Position numbers and translations under genes: made by a program. The notes under the pieces were generated by a model. The model was not told the origin of the DNA. It did no database searches and worked only from the letters and a program-made list of their open reading frames with translations. A DNA stretch of 16,248 nucleotides from Methylobacterium sp. (GTDB lineage Bacteria > Pseudomonadota > Alphaproteobacteria > Rhizobiales > Beijerinckiaceae), in contig JAJKJG010000195.1 of NCBI GenBank assembly GCA_021154065.1, positions 1-16,248 on the forward strand, read 5' to 3'. Below, piece after piece: positions 1-6,810 of the stretch; the first letter of the stretch is position 1; each line of letters opens with the position of its first letter.

Positions 1-75
1 GAGGCGATGCGCCGGCGCGCCGCCCGCGAGGCGGAGTTCCGGGCCGCCGCGACGATCTACGCGCTCAGCGGGTAA
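1..75 (+). CDS. C-terminal end of an unidentified protein (partial)
   Basis: An open frame enters from the left edge and ends at TAA (73-75). It gives 24 residues rich in Arg, Ala and Glu that end in ATIYALSG. Codon use is GC-rich like the neighbouring genes, so this is probably the true 3' end of a gene that starts outside the window. The fragment is too short to assign to a family. It converges on the PilZ gene across a repeat element. Confidence 0.5.
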   Translation, partial: EAMRRRAAREAEFRAAATIYALSG

Positions 76-247
76 CCTCCTCGCCTCGCTTGCGGGGAGA
101 GGCCGACTCGGGCGAAAGCCCGAGCGGGTGAGGGGATGTCGACGCTCGAGCACAAACGTCGATAGCCCCTCACCCTCGCCCCTTCGGGGCTAGCTTCGCG
201 GCCTCGCCGCGAAGCCCTCTCCCCGCAAGCGGGGAGAGGAGGGCGCG
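76..247. repeat. Composite palindromic intergenic repeat (REP/BIME-like)
   Basis: The whole gap between two convergent genes consists of nested inverted repeats. GCTTGCGGGGAGAGG (88-102) is exactly complementary to 216-230. GGGTGAGGGG (126-135) is complementary to CCCCTCACCC (166-175). Local hairpins occur at 108-124 (CTCGGGC/GCCCGAG), 178-190 (GCCCC/GGGGC), 193-215 (9-bp arms GCTTCGCGG/CCGCGAAGC) and 219-238 (CTCCCCGC/GCGGGGAG). I know CTCTCCCCGC-type palindromes as dispersed repeats in Hyphomicrobiales genomes. Copy number here is untested. Sitting between two gene ends, the element could also act as a bidirectional terminator, although there is no U-tract. Confidence 0.7.
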
Positions 248-544
248 CTAGACAGCTTCGGCGAGGCGGAGCGGCTCGGCGCTCGGCCGGCGCAGCACGG
301 CCCGGAACATGACGCCGATCTCGCGGCCCTTGCGCCACCTGACCTCGGCCCGCACCACGGTGCCGCGGGCCGGCAGGTGGAGCTCGAAGACGCTCGGGAC
401 GGCGAGCGGATCGGCAAGCGACAGCCGCGCGCCGCCGCTCGAGAGGTCCCGGACCGAGCAATCGATCTGGAACCGGTTGGCGCCGAAGATGACCTTGCCG
501 GCCAGGAAGGTCCGGTGGCGCTGGCTCTCTCGTCTCTCGTCCAT
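248..544 (-). CDS. Small PilZ-domain protein
   Basis: A 98-residue protein made of essentially one PilZ domain, the family that binds cyclic di-GMP. The N-terminal Arg-rich stretch RRESQRHR supplies the RxxxR element, and DLSSGGARL around residues 33-41 matches the D/NxSxxG loop. A beta-rich middle with VRAEVRW and GVMF follows, as in the family. I chose the ATG at 544 over one 15 codons upstream, because GGGAGAA lies about 8 bases before it and the extra residues are not PilZ-like. There is no enzymatic output domain, so it probably works as a stand-alone adaptor that passes a c-di-GMP signal to a partner protein. It is divergent from the membrane protein gene at 728. Ligand binding is inferred from motifs only. 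Confidence 0.85.
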   Translation of the reverse strand: MDERRESQRHRTFLAGKVIFGANRFQIDCSVRDLSSGGARLSLADPLAVPSVFELHLPARGTVVRAEVRWRKGREIGVMFRAVLRRPSAEPLRLAEAV

Positions 545-637
545 GACAGCTTCTCCCGAGCTGAGGCGAGACGGGAGTAGACGGCGCAAGGCCGTAAGCC
601 TGGGTTGAGGCCGGCATTCGGATTGATTCCGCTTTCG

Positions 638-666
638 TTGACAATTTTCGCCGAGAATTGCGCAAT
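638..666 (+). promoter_or_regulatory. Possible promoter of the DUF2157 gene
   Basis: In the divergent gap 545-727, a consensus -35 hexamer TTGACA (638-643) is followed after 17 bases by CGCAAT (661-666), which is a poor -10. It lies 62 bases upstream of the ATG at 728. The 9-mer GAATTGCGC occurs directly repeated at 655-663 and 688-696, a 33-base period, and could be a regulator site. Assignment is weak. Confidence 0.3.
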
Positions 667-727
667 GAACGGCCGGCCGGCGTCACGGAATTGCGCCACA
701 ACATTCCGGCTCGTGTGGGCATGAGCC

Positions 728-1711
728 ATGAAGATCACGCTCGACCTGTCGAAGCTCGTTGAAGAGGGCCGCCTCACGTTGGCCGATGCCGAGCGCCTGA
801 AGGCGCTCGCCGCGCACGACACCGGCAATCTCGGCCTCACCATCCTGACCGGCTTCGGCGTCATCGCCGCGAGCGTCGGCGCGGTCGCCGTCATGCTGAC
901 GGCGTTCAACTTCAGCGCCTCGGCGGCGGCGGCGATCGGCGGCATCGTCTTCGCTGTCGGGCTGCTGCTCCGATTCCGGCCCGGCGATCTCTGGAGTCTC
1001 CTGTCGCAGACCCTGATCATCGTCGGCGCGCTCACCGGGGCGGGCGGGCTGCTGGTGCTGGAGAACGGCTCGCTCCGCGCCGCGCTCGTCATCACGGCGG
1101 CCTTCGCCGCGACGGCCGTGCTGACGCGATCGAGCCTGATGGCGGCGCTTTCGGTCGTGTCGCTTGCCGGCTGCCTCGGGGCCCGAACCGGGTACGTGCA
1201 TGCGATGTATTCGCTCTCGATCCAGGAGCCGACCGTCACCATCGTGCTGTTCTCAGGTCTGGCGCTGGCGCTCTATCTCGTGTCGCTGCGGGTGCGCGCC
1301 GATTACGAGCGCATCGCGATCGCGGCCGCCCGCATGTCGGTGGTGCTGGTGAATTTCGGGTTCTGGATCGGCTCGCTTTGGGGCGACAACCTGCGTCTGG
1401 TGCGTGCCGTATCCCTGAACGAGGACACGGTCGGCATGATGCGCCGCGGCGGCGCCATGATCCCGTCCGGCGTGTTCTCCATCGCGTGGGCGCTGGCGCT
1501 GATCGCGGTCGGCGTCTGGGGGGTGCGCTCGAACCGGCGCTGGGTGGTGAATGTCGCCGCGGTGTTCGCCGGCATCCACTTCTACACGCAGTGGTTCTCG
1601 ATCCTCGGACCGAATGCCTTCAGCGTGCTCGCCGGCGGCATCCTGATGATCGCCGCCGCCTTCGCGCTGCGGTCCTTGAACAAGCCGGCACCCCTGCGGC
1701 CGGCGGTCTGA
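728..1711 (+). CDS. DUF2157-type polytopic membrane protein
   Basis: A 327-residue protein with a short cytoplasmic-looking N-terminus (about 34 residues, with helix-forming LVEEGRLTLADAERLKALAA) followed by roughly ten hydrophobic segments. The first are at about residues 35-60, 63-80, 87-111 and 118-132, and the last two lie at about 280-297 and 300-320. The N-terminal leucine-rich, acidic helix leading into many closely spaced membrane spans resembles DUF2157 inner-membrane proteins, whose function is unknown. The ATG at 728 has no strong Shine-Dalgarno sequence, but no better in-frame start is visible. It is divergent from the PilZ gene and lies upstream of pccB with a 94-base gap, so it may or may not be cotranscribed with pccB. 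Confidence 0.7.
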   Translation: MKITLDLSKLVEEGRLTLADAERLKALAAHDTGNLGLTILTGFGVIAASVGAVAVMLTAFNFSASAAAAIGGIVFAVGLLLRFRPGDLWSLLSQTLIIVGALTGAGGLLVLENGSLRAALVITAAFAATAVLTRSSLMAALSVVSLAGCLGARTGYVHAMYSLSIQEPTVTIVLFSGLALALYLVSLRVRADYERIAIAAARMSVVLVNFGFWIGSLWGDNLRLVRAVSLNEDTVGMMRRGGAMIPSGVFSIAWALALIAVGVWGVRSNRRWVVNVAAVFAGIHFYTQWFSILGPNAFSVLAGGILMIAAAFALRSLNKPAPLRPAV

Positions 1712-1776
1712 TCCGATCCCGCGCTTAGCCCCTGGGGCGTCCGGAATGACGCACCCAATGGCTCATGCTATGCCCT

Positions 1777-1795
1777 CCGCCGGATGATCTGGCGG
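1777..1795. promoter_or_regulatory. 19-bp near-perfect palindrome just upstream of pccB
   Basis: CCGCCGGAT-G-ATCTGGCGG has 9-base arms with a single mismatched (G/T) pair. It ends 10 bases before the pccB ATG and abuts the GGGCGGGAG ribosome-binding region. It could be a repressor operator, or in RNA a stem (CCGCC/GGCGG) next to the ribosome-binding site. No regulator gene is adjacent. Confidence 0.4.
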
Positions 1796-1805
1796 GCGGG
1801 AGCGC

Positions 1806-3332
1806 ATGAAGCACATCCTCGAGAGGCTCGAAGAGCGGCGCAAGGAAGCCCGTCTCGGCGGCGGCGAGCGCCGCATCGCGGCGCAGCATGCCCGCGGCAA
1901 GCTCACGGCGCGCGAGCGAATCGAGCTCCTGATGGACCACGGCTCCTTCGAGGAGCTCGACATGTTCGTCCAGCACCGGGCGACCGACTTCGGCATGGAG
2001 ACGTCGAAGATCCCGGGCGACGGCGTCGTCACCGGCTGGGGCACGATCAACGGCCGCGCCGTGTTCGTGTTCTCGAAGGACTTCACGGTGTTCGGCGGCT
2101 CGCTGTCGGAGACGCACGCGCAGAAGATCACCAAGATCCAGGACATGGCGCTCAAGGCCCGCGCGCCGATCATCGGCCTGTTCGACGCCGGCGGGGCGCG
2201 CATCCAGGAGGGCGTCGCGGCGCTCGGCGGATACGGCGAGGTGTTCCGGCGCAACGTCGTCGCGTCCGGCGTCATCCCGCAGATCTCGGTGATCATGGGA
2301 CCGTGCGCCGGCGGCGACGTGTACTCGCCGGCGATGACCGATTTCATCTTCATGGTGCGCGACACGAGCTACATGTTCGTCACCGGCCCCGAGGTCGTAA
2401 AGACGGTGACGAACGAGATCGTCACGGCGGAAGAGCTCGGCGGCGCCAAGGTCCACACGACGAAGTCGTCGATCGCCGACGGCGCCTACGACAACGACGT
2501 CGAGGCGCTCTTGCAGATCCGCCGGCTGATGGACTTCCTGCCCGCGAACAACGCCGACGGCGTGCCGGAGTGGCCGTCCTTCGACGATCCGGACCGGGTC
2601 GAGATGTCGCTCGACACGCTCGTGCCGGACAACCCGAACAAGCCCTACGACATCAAGGAGCTGATCCTGAAGATCGCCGACGAGCGCGACTTCTTCGAGA
2701 TCCAGGAGGCCTACGCCCGGAACATCGTCACCGGCTTTGCCCGCATCGAGGGCCGCACCATCGGCATCGTGGCGCAGCAGCCGATGGTGCTCGCCGGGGT
2801 GCTGGACGCCGACGCCTCGCGCAAGGGCGCGCGCTTCGTGCGCTTCTGCGACGCGTTCTCGATCCCGATCGTGACCCTCGTCGACGTGCCGGGGTTCCTG
2901 CCCGGCACGGCGCAGGAATATGGCGGCCTCATCAAGCACGGCGCGAAGCTGCTCTTCGCCTACTCGCAGGCGACCGTGCCGCTCGTCACCATCATCACCC
3001 GCAAGGCGTTCGGCGGCGCCTACGACGTCATGGCCTCGAAGCATATCGGCGGCGACGTCAACTACGCCTGGCCGACGGCGCAGATCGCCGTCATGGGCGC
3101 GAAGGGCGCCGTCGAGATCATCTTCCGCGGCGGCGACGCCGAGACGATCGCCGCCCGCACCAAGGAATACGAGGACCGCTTCATGTCACCCTTCGTGGCG
3201 GCGGAGCGCGGCTACATCGACGAGGTCATCATGCCGCATTCGACGCGCCGCCGCGTCGCGCGGGCGCTCGCGATGCTGCGCGAGAAGGCGGTCGAGCAGC
3301 CGTGGAAGAAGCACGACAATATACCGTTGTAG
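1806..3332 (+). CDS. pccB: Propionyl-CoA carboxylase, carboxyltransferase (beta) subunit
   Basis: A 508-residue protein, the usual length for bacterial PccB. It transfers carboxyl from biotin to propionyl-CoA, giving methylmalonyl-CoA, in the cytosolic alpha-beta complex with the biotin-carrying PccA. The N-terminal half carries [12 protein letters not shown] (126-137) and [17 protein letters not shown] (164-180). The C-terminal half carries [16 protein letters not shown] (359-374) and [16 protein letters not shown] (398-413). These form the two crotonase-fold oxyanion sites of the carboxyltransferase family. The Asp in GGAYDVM (407) is the residue linked to propionyl- rather than acetyl-CoA preference in the family. 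The start has GGCGGGAG about 4 bases upstream. No pccA lies nearby. A DUF4160/DUF2442 pair follows after 14 bases, so the normal partner gene must be elsewhere. Confidence 0.95.
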   Translation: MKHILERLEERRKEARLGGGERRIAAQHARGKLTARERIELLMDHGSFEELDMFVQHRATDFGMETSKIPGDGVVTGWGTINGRAVFVFSKDFTVFGGSLSETHAQKITKIQDMALKARAPIIGLFDAGGARIQEGVAALGGYGEVFRRNVVASGVIPQISVIMGPCAGGDVYSPAMTDFIFMVRDTSYMFVTGPEVVKTVTNEIVTAEELGGAKVHTTKSSIADGAYDNDVEALLQIRRLMDFLPANNADGVPEWPSFDDPDRVEMSLDTLVPDNPNKPYDIKELILKIADERDFFEIQEAYARNIVTGFARIEGRTIGIVAQQPMVLAGVLDADASRKGARFVRFCDAFSIPIVTLVDVPGFLPGTAQEYGGLIKHGAKLLFAYSQATVPLVTIITRKAFGGAYDVMASKHIGGDVNYAWPTAQIAVMGAKGAVEIIFRGGDAETIAARTKEYEDRFMSPFVAAERGYIDEVIMPHSTRRRVARALAMLREKAVEQPWKKHDNIPL

Positions 3333-3346
3333 GGCCGAGGGTCGGA

Positions 3347-3581
3347 TTGCCGGTCGTTCTTCGCTGGGCGCGCACCGCGCCTTCTTTTACTCGAATGAGG
3401 GTGACGAACCTGCGCACGTTCACGTCAAGGCGGCGACAAGGAAGCAAAGTTCTGGCTGCATGGTCTTGGCCTGGCGATCAATGCGGGCTTCCGGGACCAC
3501 GAGCTTGGTCCTATCATTCGGCACCTGAGAGAACATCGCGACGAGTTTATGGAACGCTGGAATGAGCATTTTGGAAATTGA
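3347..3581 (+). pseudogene. DUF4160-family protein, broken by two frameshifts
   Basis: Three frames together give a recognisable DUF4160 protein: LPVVLRW from TTG 3347, then GAHRAFFYSNEGDEPAHVHV, then GDKEAKFWLHGL...HRDEFMERWNEHFGN ending at TGA 3579-3581. Adding one G to the G-run near 3366-3368 (TGGGCG) and one near 3431-3433 (GCGGCGAC) restores a continuous frame of 78 residues, the normal family size of about 80. GAGGG lies 5 bases before the TTG, which matches the usual MPxVLR opening. The family is of unknown function and is often encoded with DUF2442, whose gene overlaps the end here by 20 bases. Either this is a fresh pseudogene or the two missing Gs are sequencing errors. Confidence 0.8.
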
Positions 3582-3810
3582 GATCGGGGATCTGCGTGCC
3601 GCCTCGGTTGCGTTCACCCCCACCGAGCTGGTTGTCGCGCTCGCCGACGGCCGGCGAATTGCCACCCCGCTCGAATGGTACCCGCGGCTCGCGAAGGCCT
3701 CTGGGGCGCAGCGCGAGAACTACGAAATTTCGCCGCTCGGCATCCATTGGCCGGACATCGACGAAGACCTGAGCGTGGCGAGGATGCTGAAAGGACAGCG
3801 CGGAAGATGA
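3562..3810 (+). CDS. DUF2442-domain protein
   Basis: An 82-residue protein matching the short DUF2442 form: a beta-rich N-terminus ending in a DGR turn (about 30-32), a helix with PLEWYPRLAKAS (36-47), and the hallmark IHWPDIDEDLSVARMLKG near residues 61-78. Its ATG at 3562 lies inside the last codons of the upstream DUF4160 gene, which implies translational coupling. The two families commonly travel as a pair and are often discussed as toxin-antitoxin-like, but their biochemical role is unproven. Unlike its partner this frame is intact. Its position directly after pccB suggests a cassette inserted behind an unrelated metabolic gene. Confidence 0.8.
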   Translation: MSILEIEIGDLRAASVAFTPTELVVALADGRRIATPLEWYPRLAKASGAQRENYEISPLGIHWPDIDEDLSVARMLKGQRGR

Positions 3811-3849
3811 TCTCCGAGCCGGCGCTTCCTTGCGCGGCTCTCCCCTCTG

Positions 3850-4009
3850 CGTCATGGCCGGGCTTGGCCCGGCCATCCACGACTTGCGCATCGAAGGCGC
3901 GCCGCGCGGCGCAAGCCGCGCTCAGCCGGCGCGACGGTGCTCGATTCTGGAAGAGCATGGCCTCTCCCGGCAAAAGGCGTGGATGCCCGGGCCGAGCCCG
4001 GGCATGACG
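3850..4009. repeat. Inverted pair of 32-bp palindromic repeats
   Basis: The left copy (3850-3881) begins CGTCATGGCCGGGC and ends CCGGCCATCCACG. The right copy (3978-4009) begins CGTGGATGCCCGGG and ends CCCGGGCATGACG. The right copy reverse-complemented matches the left at 29 of 32 positions. Each copy is itself a hairpin (GGCCGGGC/GCCCGGCC and GCCCGGG/CCCGGGC). The CGTGGATGCCCGGG...CATGACG type is a widespread dispersed repeat in Hyphomicrobiales, from memory. About 96 bases separate the copies. Confidence 0.8.
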
Positions 4010-4014
4010 CGCGA

Positions 4015-4060
4015 AGAGTCTTCCTTAGAAAATAGTCCTTGACAATATATTCCTAATGTG
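4015..4060. other. AT-rich block containing TTGACA
   Basis: In DNA of about 70 percent GC, the run around TAGAAAATAG (4026-4035) and TTGACAATATATTCC (4039-4053) stands out. TTGACA is a consensus -35, but 17 bases downstream there is no good -10 on the plus strand. TATATT (4047-4052) is -10-like but lacks an upstream -35. It may be a promoter for an unrecognised RNA, or the edge of a dispersed element. Confidence 0.3.
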
Positions 4061-4395
4061 CTTGCTTGTGCCCGTCCTGTCCACCCGAGGGGCGCGAATC
4101 GCGAGGCGTCGTGACGTGGGATGGGACCGGTGCCGCGCCGGGGAACGCATGCCCTGGTCCGGGCGCCACACGGGGAACACGCGGCACGGGCCAGGAGAGC
4201 CGTCAGCGGCTCAGTCACTCGTCCGATCGCCGCCGGGCACAGCCCGGCCCCGGCGTTGGCGCAGAACACCGCGCGCGGGGCGCCGATAGGCTCCCGTCTA
4301 TAAATTAGGATCGAGCCGTCGCGCCCCGCGCACCCCCTCGACCCTTCCGAACCATAGCTCGGGCCGAAAGGACCGCGAGAACGTTGACGCACGCC

Positions 4396-4577
4396 TACCC
4401 CCTCCCTTTGCAAGGGTAGGGGTGGGGGTGGAGGAGAGCGAAAAGAATGGGATGCCGATGAGGTTCATTGCCCGAAAGCCGGAGCGGGAGTCGAGCGCCG
4501 GAAGGCGTCGCCGATCTGTGCCATATCTGACAGGGCTGCATGCGACTCTCACCCCCAACGCCGCCCTTGCAAGGCGG
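4396..4577. repeat. Second inverted pair of hairpin repeats
   Basis: The left unit (4396-4435) folds as ACCCC-ct-CCCTT-TGC-AAGGG-ta-GGGGT (4397-4423), followed by GGGGGTGGAGG. The right unit (4546-4577) reads CTCACCCCCAACG and then CCGCC-C-TTGCAA-GGCGG. Reverse-complemented, it aligns with the left unit (shared TTGCAAGGG followed by GGGGGTG). The pair flanks about 110 bases without a gene. CCCTCCC-TTGCAAGGG-type elements are dispersed in Hyphomicrobiales genomes, from memory. Confidence 0.65.
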
Positions 4578-4708
4578 AGCGAGGCGGCGCTTGCTCCTGC
4601 CCCGCGGCGGCGTCATCCTCCGGCTCACCTCGATAGAGGCCGGGAGTGCGCGATGCCCGTAGGGGCCCGTGCGCTCGCTCTCTCTCTCGTCAGCGGACAG
4701 CGCGCGAA

Positions 4709-5908
4709 ATGAGCTTTAAGGCTGCACTTCTTTCCGGGGCGTTTTTCCACCTCGCTCTCGCCTCGGCCGCCTTCGCGGCGACCGATTGCCCGCCGCTCGG
4801 CGCGATGCCGAACTATGCCGCCGCCGCCGAGGCGGAGGTGCGGCCTTACGACGTTGCCGAGTTCTCGCTGCGCAAGGCCGACGAGATCGAGAGCGTCGAG
4901 ATCAAGGGGCGAACCTGCCGTCAGTCTTACGCGGCAAAGGAGGGTGCCCAGACCGCGAGCGATCTCGACATCCAATCGCGCTACCGCGAAGAGCTGCGCA
5001 AGCTCGGGGCGCAGATCCTCTACACCGACGAGCGCAACACGGTCGCAAAGCTCGCGCGCGGGCCCGAGGAGACCTGGCTCAAGGTCTACAGCCAGGAGAC
5101 CGACATCGACGTCGTGACGGTCGTGAAGCAGGCGCTGAAGCTGACGCTGACGCCGCCCTCCGGCCCCGACTACCGCCTCCTCGGGCACATGCCGAATTAC
5201 GCCGCCGGCACGCCGGAGAAGAAGGCCTTCGACGAGCTCGGCTTCGCCGTTCGCGGCGAGGAGGAGGTGACCGAGATCCCGGCGCAGGGCGCGAAATACG
5301 TCGTCGCCTATAGCCTCAAGCCCGGCGCAGAGGCGGCGAGCGACGCCGAAATCCAGGAGAACTACCGCGCCGCGCTCGGCCTCCTCGCCGCCGCGCTGCT
5401 CTACACCGACCCGCGCACCACCGTGGCGCGGCTCGAGCAGAACGGCCAAACGATCTGGGTCCGCGTCTACAGCCAGGACGGCGAGATCGAGGTCCGGGCG
5501 ATCGAGGAGAAGCCGTTCCCGGCGACGCTGCCGCCGCCCCAAGCCGCGGCGCTGAAGAGCGCGCTCGACAGGGAAGGCCGCGTCGCCCTCTACGTCGGCT
5601 TCGACGGCGCCAAGGCGGCGCTGAAGCCCGAGGCGGCAAAGACCGTCGCCGAAATCGTCAAGCTTCTGAAGGAGAACCCGACGCTCAAGCTCTCGATCGA
5701 GGGCCACACCGACGATGTCGGGCCGCGGCCGTTAAACGAGAAGCTCTCACGCGACCGCGCCGCCGCGGTCCTCGAGGCGATCGCCGCCGGCGGCATCGCC
5801 CGCGCCCGCCTGTCGAGCACCGGCCACGGTCCAGCAAAGCCGCTCGCCGACAACGGCACGAGCGAGGGCCGCGCGAAGAACTGCCGGGTCGAGCTCGTGA
5901 AGGGATAG
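4709..5908 (+). CDS. Secreted OmpA-family protein with duplicated N-terminal domain
   Basis: A 399-residue precursor. The ATG at 4709 gives a classical Sec signal: Lys4, a hydrophobic core, and a cut after AFA (residue 23). An earlier ATG at 4646 would bury this signal behind 21 charged residues, so I rejected it. Two homologous domains follow. The first (about 26-140) starts with GAMPNYAA and includes LYTDERNTVAKL and KVYSQETDI. The second (about 152-268) starts with GHMPNYAA and includes LLYTDPRTTVARL and RVYSQDGEI. Residues 290-399 are an OmpA C-terminal, peptidoglycan-binding domain with SIEGHTDDVG, LSRDRA and NGTSEGRAKNCRVEL. It is probably periplasmic or outer-membrane linked and anchors to the cell wall. 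The role of the duplicated domain is unknown. The gene is convergent with the toxin gene, with 11 bases between them. Confidence 0.85.
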   Translation: MSFKAALLSGAFFHLALASAAFAATDCPPLGAMPNYAAAAEAEVRPYDVAEFSLRKADEIESVEIKGRTCRQSYAAKEGAQTASDLDIQSRYREELRKLGAQILYTDERNTVAKLARGPEETWLKVYSQETDIDVVTVVKQALKLTLTPPSGPDYRLLGHMPNYAAGTPEKKAFDELGFAVRGEEEVTEIPAQGAKYVVAYSLKPGAEAASDAEIQENYRAALGLLAAALLYTDPRTTVARLEQNGQTIWVRVYSQDGEIEVRAIEEKPFPATLPPPQAAALKSALDREGRVALYVGFDGAKAALKPEAAKTVAEIVKLLKENPTLKLSIEGHTDDVGPRPLNEKLSRDRAAAVLEAIAAGGIARARLSSTGHGPAKPLADNGTSEGRAKNCRVELVKG

Positions 5909-5919
5909 GGGTAGGTGGC

Positions 5920-6321
5920 TTACAGAAGACGCGCTTCGACCCCGGCGCCGCGTGCCACGCGGAACAGGCGCTCGTCCGCAGTGAACACCGCCAGGCTCTC
6001 TCGCGCCGCAAGGGCGAGATAGACGCAGTCGTAAACGGGATGCCGGAGATCCAACGCGAGCCGGATGGCCGCATGCACAAGCGGCCGTGCCGGAAACAAC
6101 TCGTCGAATGCGCGCTCGACCATTTGGACGCCGCTCAAGGCCTGAACACGGTCGATCACCCCGCGCGCCAGCTTCTTGCGCAATGCATTTCCAGCTTCAA
6201 CGAGCACGAGGTCGGGAGCAAGCAGCCGCTGCCCGCTTCCGATCAGGTCGCGCGCCTTCGCCGATCCGGGCTCCTCAGCGACCCACTTCACCGCGACGGA
6301 TGCATCAACGATAAGGCTCAT
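5920..6321 (-). CDS. vapC: VapC-type PIN-domain toxin (ribonuclease)
   Basis: A 133-residue PIN-domain protein. The four acidic metal-binding positions of the fold are present: Asp6 (IVDASVAVKW), Glu42 (LVLVEAGNAL), Asp98 (HPVYDCVYLALA) and Asp116 (FTADERLF). Members of this family are Mg-dependent endoribonucleases that block translation and are held inactive by the cognate antitoxin. The ATG at 6321 overlaps the end of the antitoxin gene by 17 bases, the typical coupled arrangement. The coding frame is intact with all catalytic acids, so an active toxin is expected. The RNA target cannot be told from sequence. Confidence 0.93.
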   Translation of the reverse strand: MSLIVDASVAVKWVAEEPGSAKARDLIGSGQRLLAPDLVLVEAGNALRKKLARGVIDRVQALSGVQMVERAFDELFPARPLVHAAIRLALDLRHPVYDCVYLALAARESLAVFTADERLFRVARGAGVEARLL

Positions 6322-6547
6322 CGTTGTCCCGGTCCTCGCGGATCAACGCGGTTGAATCGACCGGCGAATACGGGCTCATTGCCCGGAGGCGGTCCATCTC
6401 GGCCAGCACCTCCGCCTTCGATGGCTGCACGTCCTTCCGAAGCGCCTCCCGTGCGACTTCGTTCAGTGAGGTGCCCGCGGTCGCGGCCTTCTCCTTCAGG
6501 CGGCGAGCCACGTCGTCTTCGACGTTCCGGACGAGGATATCCACCAT
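6305..6547 (-). CDS. vapB: VapB/FitA-type ribbon-helix-helix antitoxin
   Basis: An 80-residue protein. The N-terminal half is a ribbon-helix-helix DNA-binding unit (DILVRNVEDDVARRLKEKA, then GTSLNEVAREALR). The C-terminal part, with AEMDRLRAM and STALIREDRDND, is the kind of tail that inserts into the PIN toxin active site. The ATG at 6547 is preceded by GAGGG with 6 bases spacing. It lies 2 bases after the stop of a paralogous antitoxin gene and overlaps the toxin start by 17 bases. It should neutralise the adjacent VapC and repress the operon through the palindrome at 6811-6831. Confidence 0.9.
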   Translation of the reverse strand: MVDILVRNVEDDVARRLKEKAATAGTSLNEVAREALRKDVQPSKAEVLAEMDRLRAMSPYSPVDSTALIREDRDNDEPYR

Positions 6548-6549
6548 AT

Positions 6550-6801
6550 TCAGCCCTCTCCATCACGACGCCAGCCACGGTCCCGCATCTCGCGAATCGC
6601 AGCCGTGCTGTTGAAATCCGACGGCCCATTCATCTCGCGAATCCGGTCGATCTCGGCCCAGACTTCCTCGGGGGACGGCTTCGCGGCTTCACGCAGCGCG
6701 CTGCGGGCGAGGTCCTCGAGCGAGCGGCCGCTCGCCTTGGCCTTGGCCTTCAGCCGCCTGATCACGTCGTCCTCGAGCTTCCGGACCAGTACCTGTCCCA
6801 A
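6550..6801 (-). CDS. Second, paralogous ribbon-helix-helix antitoxin
   Basis: An 83-residue protein clearly related to the next gene: GQVLVRKLEDDVIRRLKAKA and GRSLEDLARSALREAAKPS (RHH domain), then AEIDRIREM and STAAIREMRDR in the toxin-binding tail. I place the start at TTG 6801. A perfect AGGAGG (plus-strand CCTCCT, 6807-6812) lies 5 bases before it, and this gives the family's usual MGQVLVR opening. The GTG at 6807 would overlap the Shine-Dalgarno itself. No second toxin is present. It may be the remnant of an adjacent TA module or a paralogue that shares the DNA-binding or toxin-neutralising role. The tail differs after AIREMRDR, so specificity may have diverged. Confidence 0.85.
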   Translation of the reverse strand: MGQVLVRKLEDDVIRRLKAKAKASGRSLEDLARSALREAAKPSPEEVWAEIDRIREMNGPSDFNSTAAIREMRDRGWRRDGEG

Positions 6802-6810
6802 GGCCACCTC

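Larger units (their letters stand above)
3811..4708. other. 898-base non-coding stretch with clustered repeats
   Basis: No convincing gene is visible here. Short open frames exist on both strands but have no family-like content and no good ribosome-binding sites. The stretch holds an inverted repeat pair (3850-4009), an AT-rich block (about 4015-4060), a structured GC-rich segment and a second inverted pair (4396-4577). Within it, CCTGGTCCG (4153-4161) can pair with CGGGCCAGG (4187-4195) apart from one G-U pair. A second small AT-rich patch, CTATAAATTAGG, lies at 4298-4309. The segment 4061-4310 vaguely resembles an interspersed element I recall from Bradyrhizobium-like intergenic DNA, which is recollection rather than a search. 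Confidence 0.6.

Noticed and set aside
76..247. CRISPR array
   Set aside because: The repeats are inverted and nested, not direct repeats of equal length with regular spacers.
1727..1738. GCCCCTGGGGC after the DUF2157 gene as a terminator
   Set aside because: The loop would be only one base when fully paired, the stem is short and there is no T-tract.
3361..3440. Programmed frameshifting in the DUF4160 gene
   Set aside because: No slippery heptamer or downstream structure is visible, and two shifts in 78 codons would be unprecedented for this family. Lost Gs are simpler.
4646..4708. Upstream ATG for the OmpA-family gene
   Set aside because: It would put 21 charged residues ahead of a clear signal peptide starting at 4709.
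3811..4708. Short open frames inside the repeat island as genes
   Set aside because: They have no recognisable domains, no ribosome-binding sites, and overlap palindromic repeats on both strands.
6802..6807. GTG at 6807 as start of the first antitoxin
   Set aside because: The GTG overlaps the AGGAGG it would need. The TTG at 6801 has proper spacing and matches family N-termini.
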